A stretch of DNA of 64,000 bases from Setoptus koraiensis (lineage: Eukaryota > Arthropoda), in contig CM106586.1 in the NCBI GenBank assembly GCA_048013815.1, positions 1,922,001 through 1,986,000 of the forward strand, given 5' to 3'. The notes below the pieces were generated by a model. That model saw nothing but the letters and a program-made list of their open reading frames with translations. It made no database searches and was not told the origin of the DNA. Below, in pieces: positions 47,202 through 60,700 of this stretch; position 1 is the stretch's first letter, and each line of letters starts with the position of its first letter. The position numbers and the translations under genes are program-made.

Positions 47202-48544
47202 ACGCTCAAAGATCGCAGCTAATGCATACTAGTGAGTGCGTTTTTATTTTGGCTGGCTCACTGGCTTGCTCGCTCGCCCGCTCGCCCGCTCGCTCAGCAG
47301 AACTATGCGACCAGCCTATATATGGCTGACTTTGAGCAATGAGCAATCAACAGCACACAGAACAAGAAGGATCAGAAGAACAAGCGAGAGAAGTAAAACA
47401 AAAGCAAGCGGTCACCATGTGTCAATGTTTAAATTGTTGATGTTAATCACAAACAAAACACTTCTTCTTGGACACACAATGAACGCCAGCAAAATGAAGC
47501 AACGCACCATGATAATATGGCACATGGTGTACACATGGTCGGCATCTGGATCGCACTTTGGCTCTCGCTCTCTCTCTTGATGAGCTCAAAGATGATGAGG
47601 AGGGGGCATTTGCGTCGGAGCTTGTTCATTAGCTGCTGTTGCCGCTTTTAGCAGTTTGCTGCTTTTAAACGACTACTATGAGCCGACACCACCAACACCA
47701 AATGCAAGCAGTTATGCGCCAGTTGCTTATGGTGGCGCTAGTGTGTCGCGCAGCATCACTTTGCAATGGATATCACTGCCATACTCTGCTCATATATACC
47801 ACCACATATCAATCTCTCCACTTTCGGTGTGTTGCTCATGTTGTTGTCGTTGTTGCCGTTGTTGTTGCTCATGTTGTTGCTGATGCCGGTGCTGCTGTTG
47901 GTGGTGGCGGTGTTGTTGCTGAGAGGCACTCATACGCGAATGTGCAATGCGGTGCAGTGTGAGAGTGAGTGAACTATATGGCAACAACAACATCAGCAGC
48001 ATCATTGGCCAATTGCAAGATAAAAATATGTCTTCATATGTCTGTGTGTGCCTGTCCATCGCCACTCTTTTTTGCACTCCGATGTGCCACAGCCATTATA
48101 TATAAACATATATATATATATATTTTATATGGCCAATGCTATGCACTTGCCGCTTCGAGTTAGCATTGGCATAGGTACTAATGCAGTACTATATAGACAA
48201 GTGCATGGTCGGCCGGTTGATATTTATTTGCTTTCCAGTTTGTTTGTACTGTAAGTTCACTTTATACTGCAGCAGCGGTGTACCTGTGGCGCCTTTATAG
48301 GTGCCACAGGCAAAAGTCCACTAGCGCCACCTGTCATAGACTACAGCTAGAAAAGAAAAAAATCATTTTCAAATACCGCGCCATCACTACTAAAGCCAGT
48401 TGTGCGCCACTTGTTGTTATTGAAAAGAAAACACGCACCGGCCCAATATTGGCCGCCTAAATCTAACCCAATTCGCTAGTCAACAGCTTTATTGAAACAA
48501 TTATCGGTGCAAATTCATCTCACACCACACACTAAACACTCTTG

Positions 48545-49609
48545 ATGACTACGGCCAAATTTGATTGCATTAATTTGCCCCATCCGGACTACAGGATGCA
48601 ATGTAGCCAGTTGGAATTGGACGAGAAACAATGGCAAAGAACCATGTCCAAACTGGCCATGGTGCGCTCGGTCAGAGTGATCACTATTGCGAAAAATCTC
48701 ATCCAACAGAAGAGTTCACGATTGAAGCAACACTCCAATTTCAACTATCACATCATCACAGACGTCCATCCTTTCCTATTTCTTCGTCAGGACTTTCTCA
48801 GACATTACATACACAATGGCCAGGGCATTATAGCCACCACTAGCCATTCATGCGACAATCCCTATAAGCTTACCATTTCAGCTGATGGTATTCTAACTTT
48901 GAAATTAAAAGAAGAACAGTACCACAGATGTGGCATAACCACCTCTATTAAACATAAATCTCATATCACCGGTCGCACACTGTACACCATAAACTTGGAT
49001 TTGAAAAACAAAAAAATGCTATTACCAGACATGAAACACTATCAATCTATCTTGAGCGCTCTCAAGAGACTGCCAATACTAAAAGAGATTGTGATAAGAC
49101 AAATAGACATAATTAAGCAAAATGTTGTTGATTGCTTAGGCAACTTTTTCAGGTCGGTTATTGATGAATATAATCAAGATGGATGTCTACCTAGGCCTTT
49201 ATCACAATGTGATACTTATGAGTCGGAAGTACATGATAGTATCTTGAACAGAATGCAACCTCATCCAAATATCAATCTCACTTTACATGATGAGATCTCA
49301 AATGAAATATTAGATGTCATTGATTGGATAGGTTATCAGCTACATTCTTTAGATTGCAGTAAAGAAGAAATAGGCGAAAGCTACATAGAGAACGATTTTG
49401 TTGATGTAAGCTGTGATCATCTTTCAGGATATTTCACACCGTACGATACTTGGTTTTTGTTGAGAGAAGAGCTCAAACTTCCTCCCAATGTTGACATGAA
49501 AATTGTAATATTCCAATGTGATAAGTTACTTTTTTTCCTTACTTCATCTACTTCACTATCTCTAAGATGTATATCATGGCAGGAGAATAAAGAAGAATTA
49601 GTTGACTAA
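48545..49609 (+). CDS. RNase P/MRP protein subunit Rpp40-like
   Basis: Rpp40 is a protein subunit of nuclear RNase P (tRNA 5' maturation) and RNase MRP (rRNA processing). Single exon, 354 residues, start MTTAKFDCINLPHP. The identifying blocks are the segment YKLTISADGILTLKLKEEQY with YHRCGITTS and GRTLYTINLDLKNKKML (Rpp40 has a matching LPNGRLILSVDKDTYQKLGL and KFIVSIDL), IDWIGYQL (Rpp40 LFDWLGAV), and a C-terminal stretch GYFTPYDTWFLLREEL and IVIFQCDKLLFFLTSSTSL. No catalytic residues are expected because the enzyme is RNA-based. An AATAAA at 49671 follows. The assignment rests on an ordered series of modest matches, so it is good but not certain. Confidence 0.75.
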   Translation: MTTAKFDCINLPHPDYRMQCSQLELDEKQWQRTMSKLAMVRSVRVITIAKNLIQQKSSRLKQHSNFNYHIITDVHPFLFLRQDFLRHYIHNGQGIIATTSHSCDNPYKLTISADGILTLKLKEEQYHRCGITTSIKHKSHITGRTLYTINLDLKNKKMLLPDMKHYQSILSALKRLPILKEIVIRQIDIIKQNVVDCLGNFFRSVIDEYNQDGCLPRPLSQCDTYESEVHDSILNRMQPHPNINLTLHDEISNEILDVIDWIGYQLHSLDCSKEEIGESYIENDFVDVSCDHLSGYFTPYDTWFLLREELKLPPNVDMKIVIFQCDKLLFFLTSSTSLSLRCISWQENKEELVD

Positions 49610-50725
49610 GCATAAAATGCAGTTTACATTAATCTAATGGCACTCATTAGTTATATTATACTTCGCAGCTAATAAATAACAAATAGGGGAAAAGCGAAAC
49701 CTTAGTCGTAGTGGCTGGAATAGCCGCTTGCGGATCTTTTCTCGCAGTTGTTTCGCGAAGAAACACACTCGTAAACAACGTTTAGACGGGATCTGATTAC
49801 ACTGCGTCTTGGCGGCTGGTCAAACGAAGCGCAAAGCGACACGACTAGACGATAACAAAACAAATCATCGTTCGTTTCAAGACATGACATGTGTGAGCAA
49901 TAATCAATGTCGATATTTGAAATTGTGGCCAGGAATGGCAATTGTGGTGGTTATAAATAGCACGCCAATGCTTGCTATTGTAGGCGCTCACTATTCATGG
50001 GCCATTATTATTATTATTATTATCATTATTATTACTATTCACAGACCAGAGAAAAAACAGTGAGATATAACACAATTAGCAGCTACAACAATGTATGTTG
50101 TGTAGTATAGTCTCAATTGAATTGACTTATCTAGACATCTTTCTACACGCCCATCTAGTTGATAAATCAGACAGGTAGAACAGACTGACTAGGTAGATCG
50201 GCTCGTTTGGTTCGTGCTAACTCAAGACAGGTGGAGGTGCCATATGCGAAGGGAATTGAATGAAAGGAAACTTGTTTGGATACCCTCGTTGTCCCTCATG
50301 GACGTGATGCCGCTCGGGCTAGACCCGCCCCCGCGACCCGAGTATCTCCAGTGAGTGCCGCAAAAAAATGGAACTAGTCAGTTGCGCAACAAAATCAGCA
50401 ACAACAACAGTCAACAAGTGGGACAACATGTATCTTCGCGTCCATTGTAGTCCTTTGCTGTTGATGTTACCTAACTTATTTTGTGAGACGCGTCTGCAGT
50501 ATGTGGCTTTTGGAGCTGCATTATGACTTCATCATAGTATTAGCAACTATTTGTAATGCAGTTGACATTTGTTTATTTTTAGTACATGCCAACAACAATA
50601 ATAGATAGACTATAAAGATAAGTACTGCTATTACATTGATATCATCGTTAGAATCATTATTGACAAGGGGAACTCAGAGGACAGATTGCAAAAAACGCAC
50701 TTCACAAGATTGATACCCGGACAAC
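49610..50725. other. Intergenic region
   Basis: Between Rpp40-like and SWEET genes. A minus-strand frame (49941-49702) ending with a Lys-Arg site and a short Ser/Tyr tail caught my eye as a possible peptide precursor, but it has no signal peptide or start. An (ATT)n tract is at 50010-50035. Confidence 0.5.
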
Positions 50726-52029
50726 ATGGAGCTGGTAGACTATGTGGCCATCGCGGCCCTCATTTGTACATACGGCAGTTTTCTATCCGGGGCGTGAGTA
50801 ATCTTACCTATGGACACAAATTAACTACATTTAAATCACCTGGAGTGTCGCTTTTTGGCACCACATTCTGAGAGAGAGAGAGAGAAAAGAGAGTTTCAAA
50901 ATATAGCTCGATGTTGGTGAATTCATTACAGATAAAGAAGGATAATTTGTCAGGAAATATCTGTTGGCCGGATTTTATTGTAGATAATGGGATGATAATG
51001 GGAGCGAAGCCGAGCATTACGACATTTTGAAGCAGCGACATTCCAGGATTTTTTACTGTATGCGATACATTTAAACTAATTACTAACCTAATTCTCTGAA
51101 ATTTATCATCGCTTCTCTATTCAGACAAATCTGCGCCAGGATCTATAAGCAAAAATCCTCCGACAAAATATCACATGTTCCTTTCTTCGCTGGCCTCATT
51201 TGGTAAGCCTCCACTCAATTAATTTAATACAATCAATATGTATTTTTCACATTTATATTGCAATCATAGTAACCCGTTCTGTATTTCATGTCACATCCCT
51301 GGGTGTCCTTGCAAATAGTTTGACAATGTGGCTCCGATATGGTTTCCTCTTTATGGACTGGACCATGATCACAGTGAACTCAGTAGGACTAGTCTGCCAA
51401 CTTGTCTACATCATATTCTTTCTTGTATATTCCAGCAGACAGGTGGGCATTCTATGAACAAGATTCTTCATTCGGCTTCACACTAGTTGATTCGATCATT
51501 AACCTCCACTACCAATTTTCAATCTATTACAGGCCTCCCTGGCTAAGCAACTAGCATTTGTGCTGATATTTACCTCAAGTTTACTCTGGATCATTGACCA
51601 TTACAATGATCCAGTTTTCATCAACGGAATCTTTGCGTATGTGAACTGTCAATATATTTAGTACTTTTACAACTCAAACAATCGACCGACGAAACTCACT
51701 GATCTAATACCGATTTCTTATATCTATATTTACATATATATATATGTAGTACCACGTTCAGCTTGATAGCTTGTGCATCACCACTCGCCGCCATTCAGGA
51801 CGTCATCAGGACGAGAACCGTTGCCGCATTGCCATTTCCAATTATCGTATCATCTTTTATTGTTTCATCTCTTTGGCTTGCCTACGGTTATCTCGTCGAG
51901 GATTCCTTTTTACAATTCTCCAATGCAGTAGCGACTTGTATCTCTGGATCGCAATTACTATTATTTGCCATATACCCCTCAGCACCTTCTTATACGAAGC
52001 TCAAAACAAAACGCACAGTAAGTATCTAG
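50726..52029 (+). CDS. SWEET sugar transporter
   Basis: A seven-helix uniporter made of two MtN3/saliva triple-helix bundles and one linker helix; moves mono- or disaccharides across plasma or Golgi membranes. Five exons: 50726-50793, 51125-51202, 51319-51442, 51533-51636 and 51750-52029, with matching phases, 217 residues. Motifs: helix 1 [18 protein letters not shown], loop [15 protein letters not shown] (family GISFLPFLAG), then [20 protein letters not shown] (family SLWLRYG with NxVG following as NSVGLV), linker helix 4, and the second bundle with [20 protein letters not shown] (family SPL..V..TKS...PF) and [17 protein letters not shown], then [15 protein letters not shown]. An AATAAA at 52467 is the likely polyadenylation signal. 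Confidence 0.95.
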
Positions 52030-55000
52030 ATTGACAGTATGAGGCTCGCAAACTCATTTAGATGAATCATTCGCTTTCAATTTTTATCACCACTGATTGT
52101 ACAAATCAGTTCGCATAGAAAAAATCAGTTCAAGTGTATATAGAAGCATGAATATCCAACCAATCTCACAAACGAATCTTTCACTATCACAAATGCCTGC
52201 CAATCGCAATCTTGATCTCAAACAAACAAAAAATAGCCAGCTAAATCAAAGAATGATTAACCTTTGGACTGTCACTATTCGATCCAGGATCAAACAATTT
52301 TATCATACCTGCACCATCAACCATACCCAAACATTTCTTACGGAAATGTCAGGGTACAGTGCCCCCGCTCAATTTACTCTTACTTAAGTGGCCAAATATT
52401 GTTGAAAAGAAAAAAAAATGCGAAAAACAAAACTGTATTCTTTTCAATGAGACTGTTGCAACAGTTAATAAACACACTTTCTTAATTGAATGTTTGATCA
52501 TGCAGTTAAAATACTAACTCTATTTTATACACTAGTAACAACTAACCACCCATTAACTGAACTAAATTGTTCATTTACATACATCTAACTTGGTGTGCAA
52601 GCACCACCACTAATCTAACTATTAAATATTAACTGCATGTTAAACTATCATTACAATCATCTTTATCGATTGATCTCAAAATCAACGAAAACAAATCAAT
52701 GAAAGGATCTCACCAACTTGGTCTCAGAAAAAAGGTTCAATCAAACATATAAGATTGATCAAAAGTACAAACCATCCAGCATATTATTACTATTTATGAA
52801 TATTTTAGATTATTGTTATTAGGATTTTTAATTGAAGAGGAACTTCACGCCTAGGCCTAAAAAAAAACAAATTGTGTTAGCTTTTAAATTGTTACATCCG
52901 ACCAAAAGATAAATCAACTAGAGACGAGGTGGATTACTATTTTATTGGTGGTATAGTACCATAGTCACCCCTTTCGTTGATGTTACAAAGCTCAAATTAC
53001 ATTCGTTTGGAAAGAATCAAATTTGAGAGTATGTTACAGATTGCTAACTCTCTAGTCCGCCAATGAAGGGAATTAACCGAAATAGTAATCGGAATAACTC
53101 TCAATAGATATTGGCAACAACGACAACAACTTTTACTAGCCGTGTTTAGTCACGTAGCATTTGTACTATTTGCACAGCACAGATATTCCTATACAACTAG
53201 TCAGAACCCTGGACAAGGCTTGTTTGTTCTTTCGTCACAAGGGTTTCATCGCAACATTGAAAGCTATGACTGAATTTTAAAGGAAAAAAAAATATTAAAT
53301 TAATTACCAATATGGATTACTTTCTTTGTCGTCAGGTTGTAATTGAGATCGTTGACTGTAATTCTAATTGTAGTTTCAATTGTTTTGTTACATGAATGAG
53401 TCGGGAATCCTTCAGCAGGTGACCACTATTGTTAAATTGTGTAAGCATGCTGATGGCATTAAAATGATAAAAATCTCATTTAACGCCTAGTGTTTGCTGT
53501 ATCCGAATTCCAGGGCATCGCGACTAGTTGCCAAGATGATAAACAGTTAGAAGATATGAGAAGTATCTACTTTTGTTCTTTCTACTTTTCTCTCTTCTAC
53601 GCTTGTGAACGTTGCCATCATTATTGCTCATCACAGTTAGACCGATTCACGATTGATCAAGTAATGGTGATCGGCCGCCATTTAGATAATGTTTTCCGTA
53701 TGTGTTTGGTAGGTATTTTTGCCACGGTAAAGGAAATTTGTGTCTGGGGAACAACTCCTCCAACTCGCTTCAGCTCTATTTATTCCCTATACATTGGCAG
53801 TTTTGCCAGGAATGTAACGTATTTTGACGAATTAAAACTAATCGATGTGGTCATAGTTGAGAGCGTTACATCTAGATGAGATCTCCATCATTTTGAATCA
53901 TCATCGTCGACTTGATCAGCTCTCATTTAGTTTGCGTTTTAGCAGCAACAGTTTTCTGTTGCTGTGAGAAACGAGTGAGCGATGTTATATTCACAAGTAA
54001 ACTTTTATTTTCCACTGTAGCTACCCACTCTTTGGTAATCGATTGATGGTTGAGCCATGAAGCTTGGTGCTAATAATGTTCCATTGGTCAGTCGGTCAAC
54101 TTATGATCGATGCCAAGAATTCATGGATAGAGGCGATGCTCGATGAATATAAATGAGACTGAAAGAAAGAAGATTACTGCTGAAAAATAATTCTATTATT
54201 ATTACAACCACTAATATCACATTAGTGCATTAGACAGCAGCAACGCAAAAGATTGAGATAAAATAAATGCATTCGTCACCAATCAGCTTGACGCTTTATC
54301 AAGGCAGGTCGTTGTCAGTTGTGCATGTAATTATGACAAGTCATGTCTAATAATGGGACAGGTCCGTTATAATTTATTTTTTCTGTGCTAGTATCAGGCA
54401 GGTTATGATAAGCAGATACAGATGTTCTAACTCTATCGTCCGGTGATCTAATAAGATCCACATTGTCAGGTTTGATGTTTGGTTGGTGCAAATGTGACCT
54501 GATGCCGCTCTCCGGGACCTCTTTTGATGGTATTTCGCCTCTGCCACGACCAGTCATTGTTGGATATTATCGGGGTTTGTATCGGTTGTTGTTGCCTATT
54601 TTAATGTTGCTTATTTTGATGTTGCTTATATTACGGCTATTTGCACATTTATTTTCTTCTAGTAACTTTATTTTATTTCTAGCTACTTGATTGAGATGTT
54701 GCTTCTTGCTAGTGTGAATTACGACCGACTTGTGGCTGAAAACAATTCAAGTCTCGTCAAAAAAATATTTGCTACGTATTGTTGCATCTCTTCTTGAATA
54801 TCAACGGCCACCTGCTCATCTCGTATTAGTTGCAGTTGCAAACTACATTGAAAGAACCCACGACTGTAGGGAGGACAAGTATTACGAATGGTGCACGAAA
54901 CTGTAGTGACAGTTTCAACATCCACAAAGAGGGAAGAGCTTTTTTTATGATTGTCACTGATTTTACTGGCATCAAAACATCAAGAAACGGTGTCTTGTTT

Positions 55001-56064
55001 AGGTATCAAACTTGACAATTCGGTCAGTCTAGTGGACACATGTTTACAACAAGTAACCTCAATAGTAGCCAAGCATTGGAAACTGGACGACGGAAACTCA
55101 TACACAACTGATAGTTTAGTGGTCAGATAACTGACAACAACATGACAACATAGAGAGATTATTGTGTTTGGTAGTTTGTGTTAAAGCCTTGCGGCCATTG
55201 CACACACCAAAAGTAGCTCATGTGGCTAGAAAAAGTCTGGCTGGATATGGTGGTGACGATGAAGAGAGAACTAGATCATCATATTATGATTATACTTTGC
55301 TTATGTAATGTTGTCTTGTTGATCGGCTCTGATGGTGTTGTCATTAGAAAAGCGTTCAGCTTCAATTTGCAAGTTGAGTAGGGTCGTCATTTGAGCGAAG
55401 CATTAATAGAGGCAAAATATGAAGTTAGCGCACCACGCTAATATACATAAATGTACAGTTATGGCAAATACAAACAACCACTATATGTATGCGTAGCGTA
55501 TAAATATAGCCCGCACTAAGTTAACGGCACCTAGACAGTGGAAATTAGTGGCCAACTAAAACACGACGACAAATCAATTATCCTCATTGTGGTGCGCTAA
55601 TGATTCAGGCATGGCTGGCACCTACACAAAAACAATTGCCAACCAACGAGGCTGCTCGATGGTAACTAAAGACAGACAGTCTAGAGACAGAGGCAGAGAG
55701 ACGGTCATAATTCTTGTAATTATCGTTGTTACAAGTGAGTGTTTAGTCTTAGAGAAAGGCGCCATGATTCATTTCATCCCTCACCAACAATTATTTACTT
55801 GGACGAATGCTTAGCTGGCGAACATTGAGAATAGAGCAAAACCAGTGAGTTACATCATTGTGAGACTGTGTGTAAATTTGGTCTCATCTTCCTCTCACTC
55901 TCGTTCACTCGTGTAATGTCTGACAGGTTCCTGGGACCTCATCGTTGGTATCAGATAAACTGAACGTGGAAACACAAGGTGAGCTAACCACTGTCTACCA
56001 TATATCATACAGATTACCAAGTTTTCATACTGATTCATGATTCTGAAACTCGTATCGATTATCT
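52030..56064. other. Intergenic region, about 4 kb
   Basis: The first 450 bp are the SWEET 3' UTR. The rest is AT-rich. A minus-strand frame near 54719-55000 with several cysteines (TVSCTIRNTCPPYSRGFFQC) and another at 54557-54315 could be isolated exons, but neither links to a neighbour in phase nor matches a known family. Nothing is called. Confidence 0.45.
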
Positions 56065-56676
56065 GTGCATTTCGATCCACCTGCATTCAAACCTAAATTC
56101 TTGCGGACTATCCCACAACTGGTCGTAAGAACTCTAGCCCAATATATTCAGAATGGAAAGATTGTCTCTTTAAAGTTTGGATGCATTTTCCGGTCCTCTT
56201 GTCATTCTCATATGACAGAGGTGTTTCCGGTGTCCAGAGGTTCTGGAACAACGTATATTCGAAGGATGCGTAAGAAATTTAGACGACGTGAAAAATGTAT
56301 CGTGGATCAATACAACAACCATATTAAGCCAACGACAAAATGAAGATCAAACGATAATAGAACTATGAAAGAAGACGTTGCAGACTATGGCAGTTACAAG
56401 ACCGCTTATGCTGCATACAATCTGTGGAGAAAAGATCACGGTGACGAACCCTTATTACCTGGCTCGAATTATACTGTCGATCAGCGTTATTGGTAGTTAA
56501 TGAAAGGTGCGGCAAATGTTGGTTGTGATTTACATGATCAGATCATGAGTGACCGACATAGTCCACTTAAATGCAAAATCAACATTGGCCTATCTAACAT
56601 TCCCGAATTGAGAGCGGCACACAACTGCCCGGCCAATTCAAGGATGAATCTCGCGCTCAAATGTTCAGTCTGGTGA
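56065..56676 (+). pseudogene. Decayed neprilysin-like (M13 metallopeptidase) C-terminal copy
   Basis: A single reading frame across 612 bp that resembles the C-terminal third of a neprilysin, a zinc endopeptidase that clips peptide hormones. Matching blocks in order: CIVDQYNNH (family CFVDQYSNYT), EDVADYGSYKTAYAAYNLWR (family ENIADNGGLKAAYKAYK), KDHGDEPLLPG (family GEEPLLPGL), HSPLKCKINIGLSNIPE (family DPHSPSKFRVNGALSN) and the C-terminal NCPANSRMN..CSVW (family CPxGSPMNP..C.VW). It is broken: in-frame stops at 56341 (TGA) and 56494 (TAG), and the region where HExxH zinc ligands are expected reads SHMTEVF. The first Glu-of-ENIAD position is kept as Glu in KEDVAD. No upstream catalytic exons were found. 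Probably a relic of a duplicated host gene, unlikely to encode an active enzyme. Confidence 0.75.
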
Positions 56677-57797
56677 TTCTCATCAAGATTAAATCATTAA
56701 CAAATTTAGCTATTTGTTATTAAGAAATTTTGGAATAAATAATAGTGAACAACAACTTACAGTTTTAAATTCTAAAGATGACTGAATGCTACGATAAAAA
56801 ATTGTTGAGTGTGCTCGCTGAGTTGTTGAAAACTTCAATTCGTCAAATGTATGATATCATCTATCAATCAGTCGATTGAGTGACTCGTCTGATTAAATTT
56901 GAAAATTTTTCATCATTAGAGTTAGTGAATGTTGTCTGTCTGACGCCTCTCTACTGACTCCTTGGTATCGAGTCTCACTCATTGACTTGAGCTAAAATAA
57001 ACAGGTGCTGTCCTCGATAGTCGACTGTAACTTTTGCTCTTCATTATGACTTTGTTAAAAAAATGAGTAATGTGTCAGTAGAGTCGCAATTGATCTGTTC
57101 AATTGAAGATAATTAATCGGTCTGTTGCGGAAACTGGCCTGATTATTGTGCAGTATATTTCAGATTGATCAAACTTATCTTGTATCTTATCGATTACATT
57201 TTATAGATTGGATTGAACTTGTGAAAAATAACTGCTGCTAATAGACTAGACTGTTCCAACAAAGCTCCAACAAACTGAGGAATCAATATGTATCTACAAG
57301 TACTCATTAGTTAAAAAAACCTTATTATTTTTTCTTATCTAGTATCTTTTCTATAACAGCAAAGCCAATTGCATATTTAAGGTACAGTAAAGTGTCCCTA
57401 AACGCCATGATGATGATATTTAGTTAATTTGTATGTGCCAAATAATTAGAAAAATTATAATTGAATAATCAACCATTGTTTTTCCAATTGATTGACGCCA
57501 TACAAGTTGGACACTTTGTTATTAGTCGCTAACCATCAAGTTAGTCTTGGTTGATTTATCAATCTCGAAGTACATCTTATAGTATAAAAGGGTCAGTAGT
57601 TAACGAAATCTTTTCACAATGCTAGTTATATTGATCACATGAAAACCTACTGCCATGCTGATTGTTTGAATTTTGCTGAGAATCCACGAAGAAAGAATAC
57701 TAATTAATCAACAAGTATTCAATCTCTTCAAAATAGGATTTTTATTGATTCAACTCAATAAATTAACCAGGATTAACAGAACACACCACGAGATAAA
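56677..57797. other. Intergenic region
   Basis: AT-rich, no supported gene. The last few hundred bases should hold the promoter and 5' UTR of the large secreted-protein gene. Confidence 0.5.
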
Positions 57798-60700
57798 ATG
57801 GTTAAAATATTGCCAAGCAAATATTTGTTCACATTGATCGCATCGAGCCTATTGATTCAATTGAGCTTTACTGATGCCCATCTCGGTTTAGCTTTAGGAG
57901 CCTTAGGAGGAGGAGTATATGGTAGGCGAACATAAACTAAATTTACTTGATGAAATTTTTAATTTTGTCCTTCCTCTGTGACGTTTCAATCGGTTTTAAT
58001 CGATTGAGCTCACAGAATCGAAATGATATTGGAATTCTACTACTTAGAGAAATAATTTGCATAGAACCCGAATGGGTTCCACCATTCATTTGGGTTACTG
58101 TATATATATGAACATATATATATATATTCATATAGGAATGCAAATTATCACGATGATGGTTGTTAATACAAACAGACAAATAACTACACACACTACATAC
58201 ACACACACACATATACGCACGCACACCTCATCAAACTATCACTATTACTACTCTCCACTAAATTTCTACTTCCTGTTGCTAACTTAATTCAAACCAAAAA
58301 CCTGATACTGTAACAACGACCTAGGCCAAGCAGCCCATACAGAGAATGTACCAGATATAGTACCTCTATCACCCTATAACAATTTATTATACTACAAGTA
58401 TTACATGCTAGATGATAGGACAATGCAGATGAATTATAATAATGAAGATAATAGTCGAAATAGTCAAAAATATAATAGTTATAATGATGATGATAATAGG
58501 GCGAAAATCAATAATAATCATCGTCCAGCTAGTCAGCAGCATAATGATAGCGGCAAAAGTAGTAGTGGTAATAGTGTGTCTATCAGACAAGATCAACCAC
58601 CATCACCATTATTTGATCGACAACAAGTTAATGGGGCCAATTCTAGTGGTGCTAATATCTCTGAAACCTTAAACGGCCCAAGTGATAGACGAAGTTATTT
58701 GGTCGATCATGGTAGTCAAATGGACAATAATGACACTACCATTCATGATAAGTCAGTGTCGTTGTTCAACGACAACAAGAGTGATATAAAATTGAAAGAA
58801 AAATTGTATCTATCATCATCTGTCACTACCATCATTGGAGGTGCCGCTGCTGCCGCCACGCCCCCGCTATCACCGACTACCATTGCGCAACCAAATAAAT
58901 TATCAATTAGTTCAATTGACAATCATGAAACTGATGACGGCAACAATGCTCAACATCAACAACAACAGCAACTACAACAACAACAACAGAATAGGAATTT
59001 GTATTATACTGTTAACGACGACAACAAACAATTGGAACAAACAGCGAAGAATGCTGCACGATCCTCTTCCTATAGAAGAGGCAAAAGATCAATCAGTAGT
59101 AGTACCAGTAGTAGTAGTAGTAGTAGTAGTAGCACCAGTAGTAGCAATAGCAACAACGACAACAATCAACAACCGACAAGGCGAAACAACAGATTGTTGC
59201 GCAATAATAAATCACCGTTGTCACCAATTAACCTATTGAATGATCAACAACAATCGTCAATCTATCAACGGATGGGCATAATCAATAGTAATCCGTATAG
59301 TGATTTTGTGGCCGATTTAACAGCAGCATCACCAATGGCGGCTACACAGGCAACTATAAGGGCAGCGGTATTAGCATCTAGAAAGGCACCTAAAACTGTC
59401 GATATCAAAATTAGGCCTGGTCATATGATTAACAATCATCAACCATTTATAACTGCCAGCCATTCTTCCGGTAGCAGCAATAGTAATAATGGTGGTGATA
59501 ACGGTGATAACAACAACAATCCCGTTTCCGGTCACTACTACTTAAATAAGCCAAAAAACAATAATAACAGATTTAGTAGATTAGATACACCACAACAAGC
59601 CTTAATTAATCGTCGTTATAAACATAATCGTCAACAGTATTCATTACCGATCTTGAATCGGTTTTGGCCATTCAAAAACTACGATCATATTAGCAGATAC
59701 TTATTGCCAGCAAAATTTATTAATCAACAACAGCAACAGCAACAACCAACAAACAACAACAACAACAATATTATGATGATGGCGGGTAGTCGGGGGGTAC
59801 CTACAAGGTTGGGAGGCGTGGTAAGCGGCGGCGGCAGTCATAAGCTACCTCCGTCAATAATGCGGGTTGCAGCGACGCCGTTGCCATTGCCGTTGCACGT
59901 ACCCTTACCACAGCAGCAAATACCCACCAACACCCTTGACAATAGTGGACCATCTAATAATGTTGTTGTTGTTGAGTCACTCTCACGCCCACCACTTTCA
60001 CAAATACCACAATATACACCAATACCTCTATCACCCGCCTATCGATTTTTCACTTCCGTTCCACCTGCTACTAACAATGCGATCAAACCGCAACCTTTAC
60101 CACTAACAAATACGGGCCCCGTGAGGCCAAGCTATCTATCTACAAATGACAACCCATTGCAAGACACAATTTTAGCTAATCAGTTACCAGTTTATCAACC
60201 TTTAAATTATTATCCTAGCAGTGAAACAATCAATATTAACAATGTTAATAGTATAGATTTAGAAGGCTTGCCGCAAGCTAAACAAAAGCAATATACTTCA
60301 CCGGAGCGCACTCTGACATCGAATGCTCCATCCGGAGTTAATGTGCTGCCACTAGAGCAGAATAGTCCTATAATTAGCTTCGAAACTAATGATTTAGCCC
60401 CAGATTTATCGAGTTTGCCGATTGAGACACCTGCGTCACAGCCACTGATTGGTCCACTGCCGCCACAATATTGGCGATGGTGGGCACCGGAAACAGCTCC
60501 TTTAATGCCATCAGTGACACCATTGTTGGCCGCATCAAGGATGCTTGATGAGCTTCCGGAAGTACCCCATCTTGCAGCGACAAACGTGGAGCCCAGTGGG
60601 TCACTTAGTGGGCAGGCCAATTCAGCCATTAAGCCATTGACTGTGGCTAGTGATCTGAATATGGCCAAGTCGAACGTGATTGAGCCTGTGGCCCGACCAT

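Larger units (their letters stand above)
45334..48544. other. Intergenic region with many simple repeats
   Basis: About 3.2 kb, higher in GC than most of the window. It holds GAC/CGA tracts (45525-45575), (GT)n (45757-45780), (GTC)n (45936-45962), three tandem copies of tgctcaatgg (46051-46082), (AC)n (46389-46411), (AAAAT)n (47155-47201), a gctcgcc repeat (47270-47300) and TTG-rich sequence (47820-47930). Several frames over 100 codons occur but are made of repeat or low-complexity translation. It could hold the upstream exons or enhancers of the ZEB-like gene; I cannot support any. Confidence 0.5.

Noticed and set aside
49702-49941. Minus-strand frame with two cysteines and a Lys-Arg site, resembling a neuropeptide precursor tail.
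   Set aside because: No signal peptide, no convincing start, and no match to a known peptide.
54315-55000. Two minus-strand frames, one with a Cys pattern and one starting MTGRGRG like histone H4.
   Set aside because: The histone-like similarity ends after seven residues, and the Cys-containing frame has no linkable exon or recognised family.
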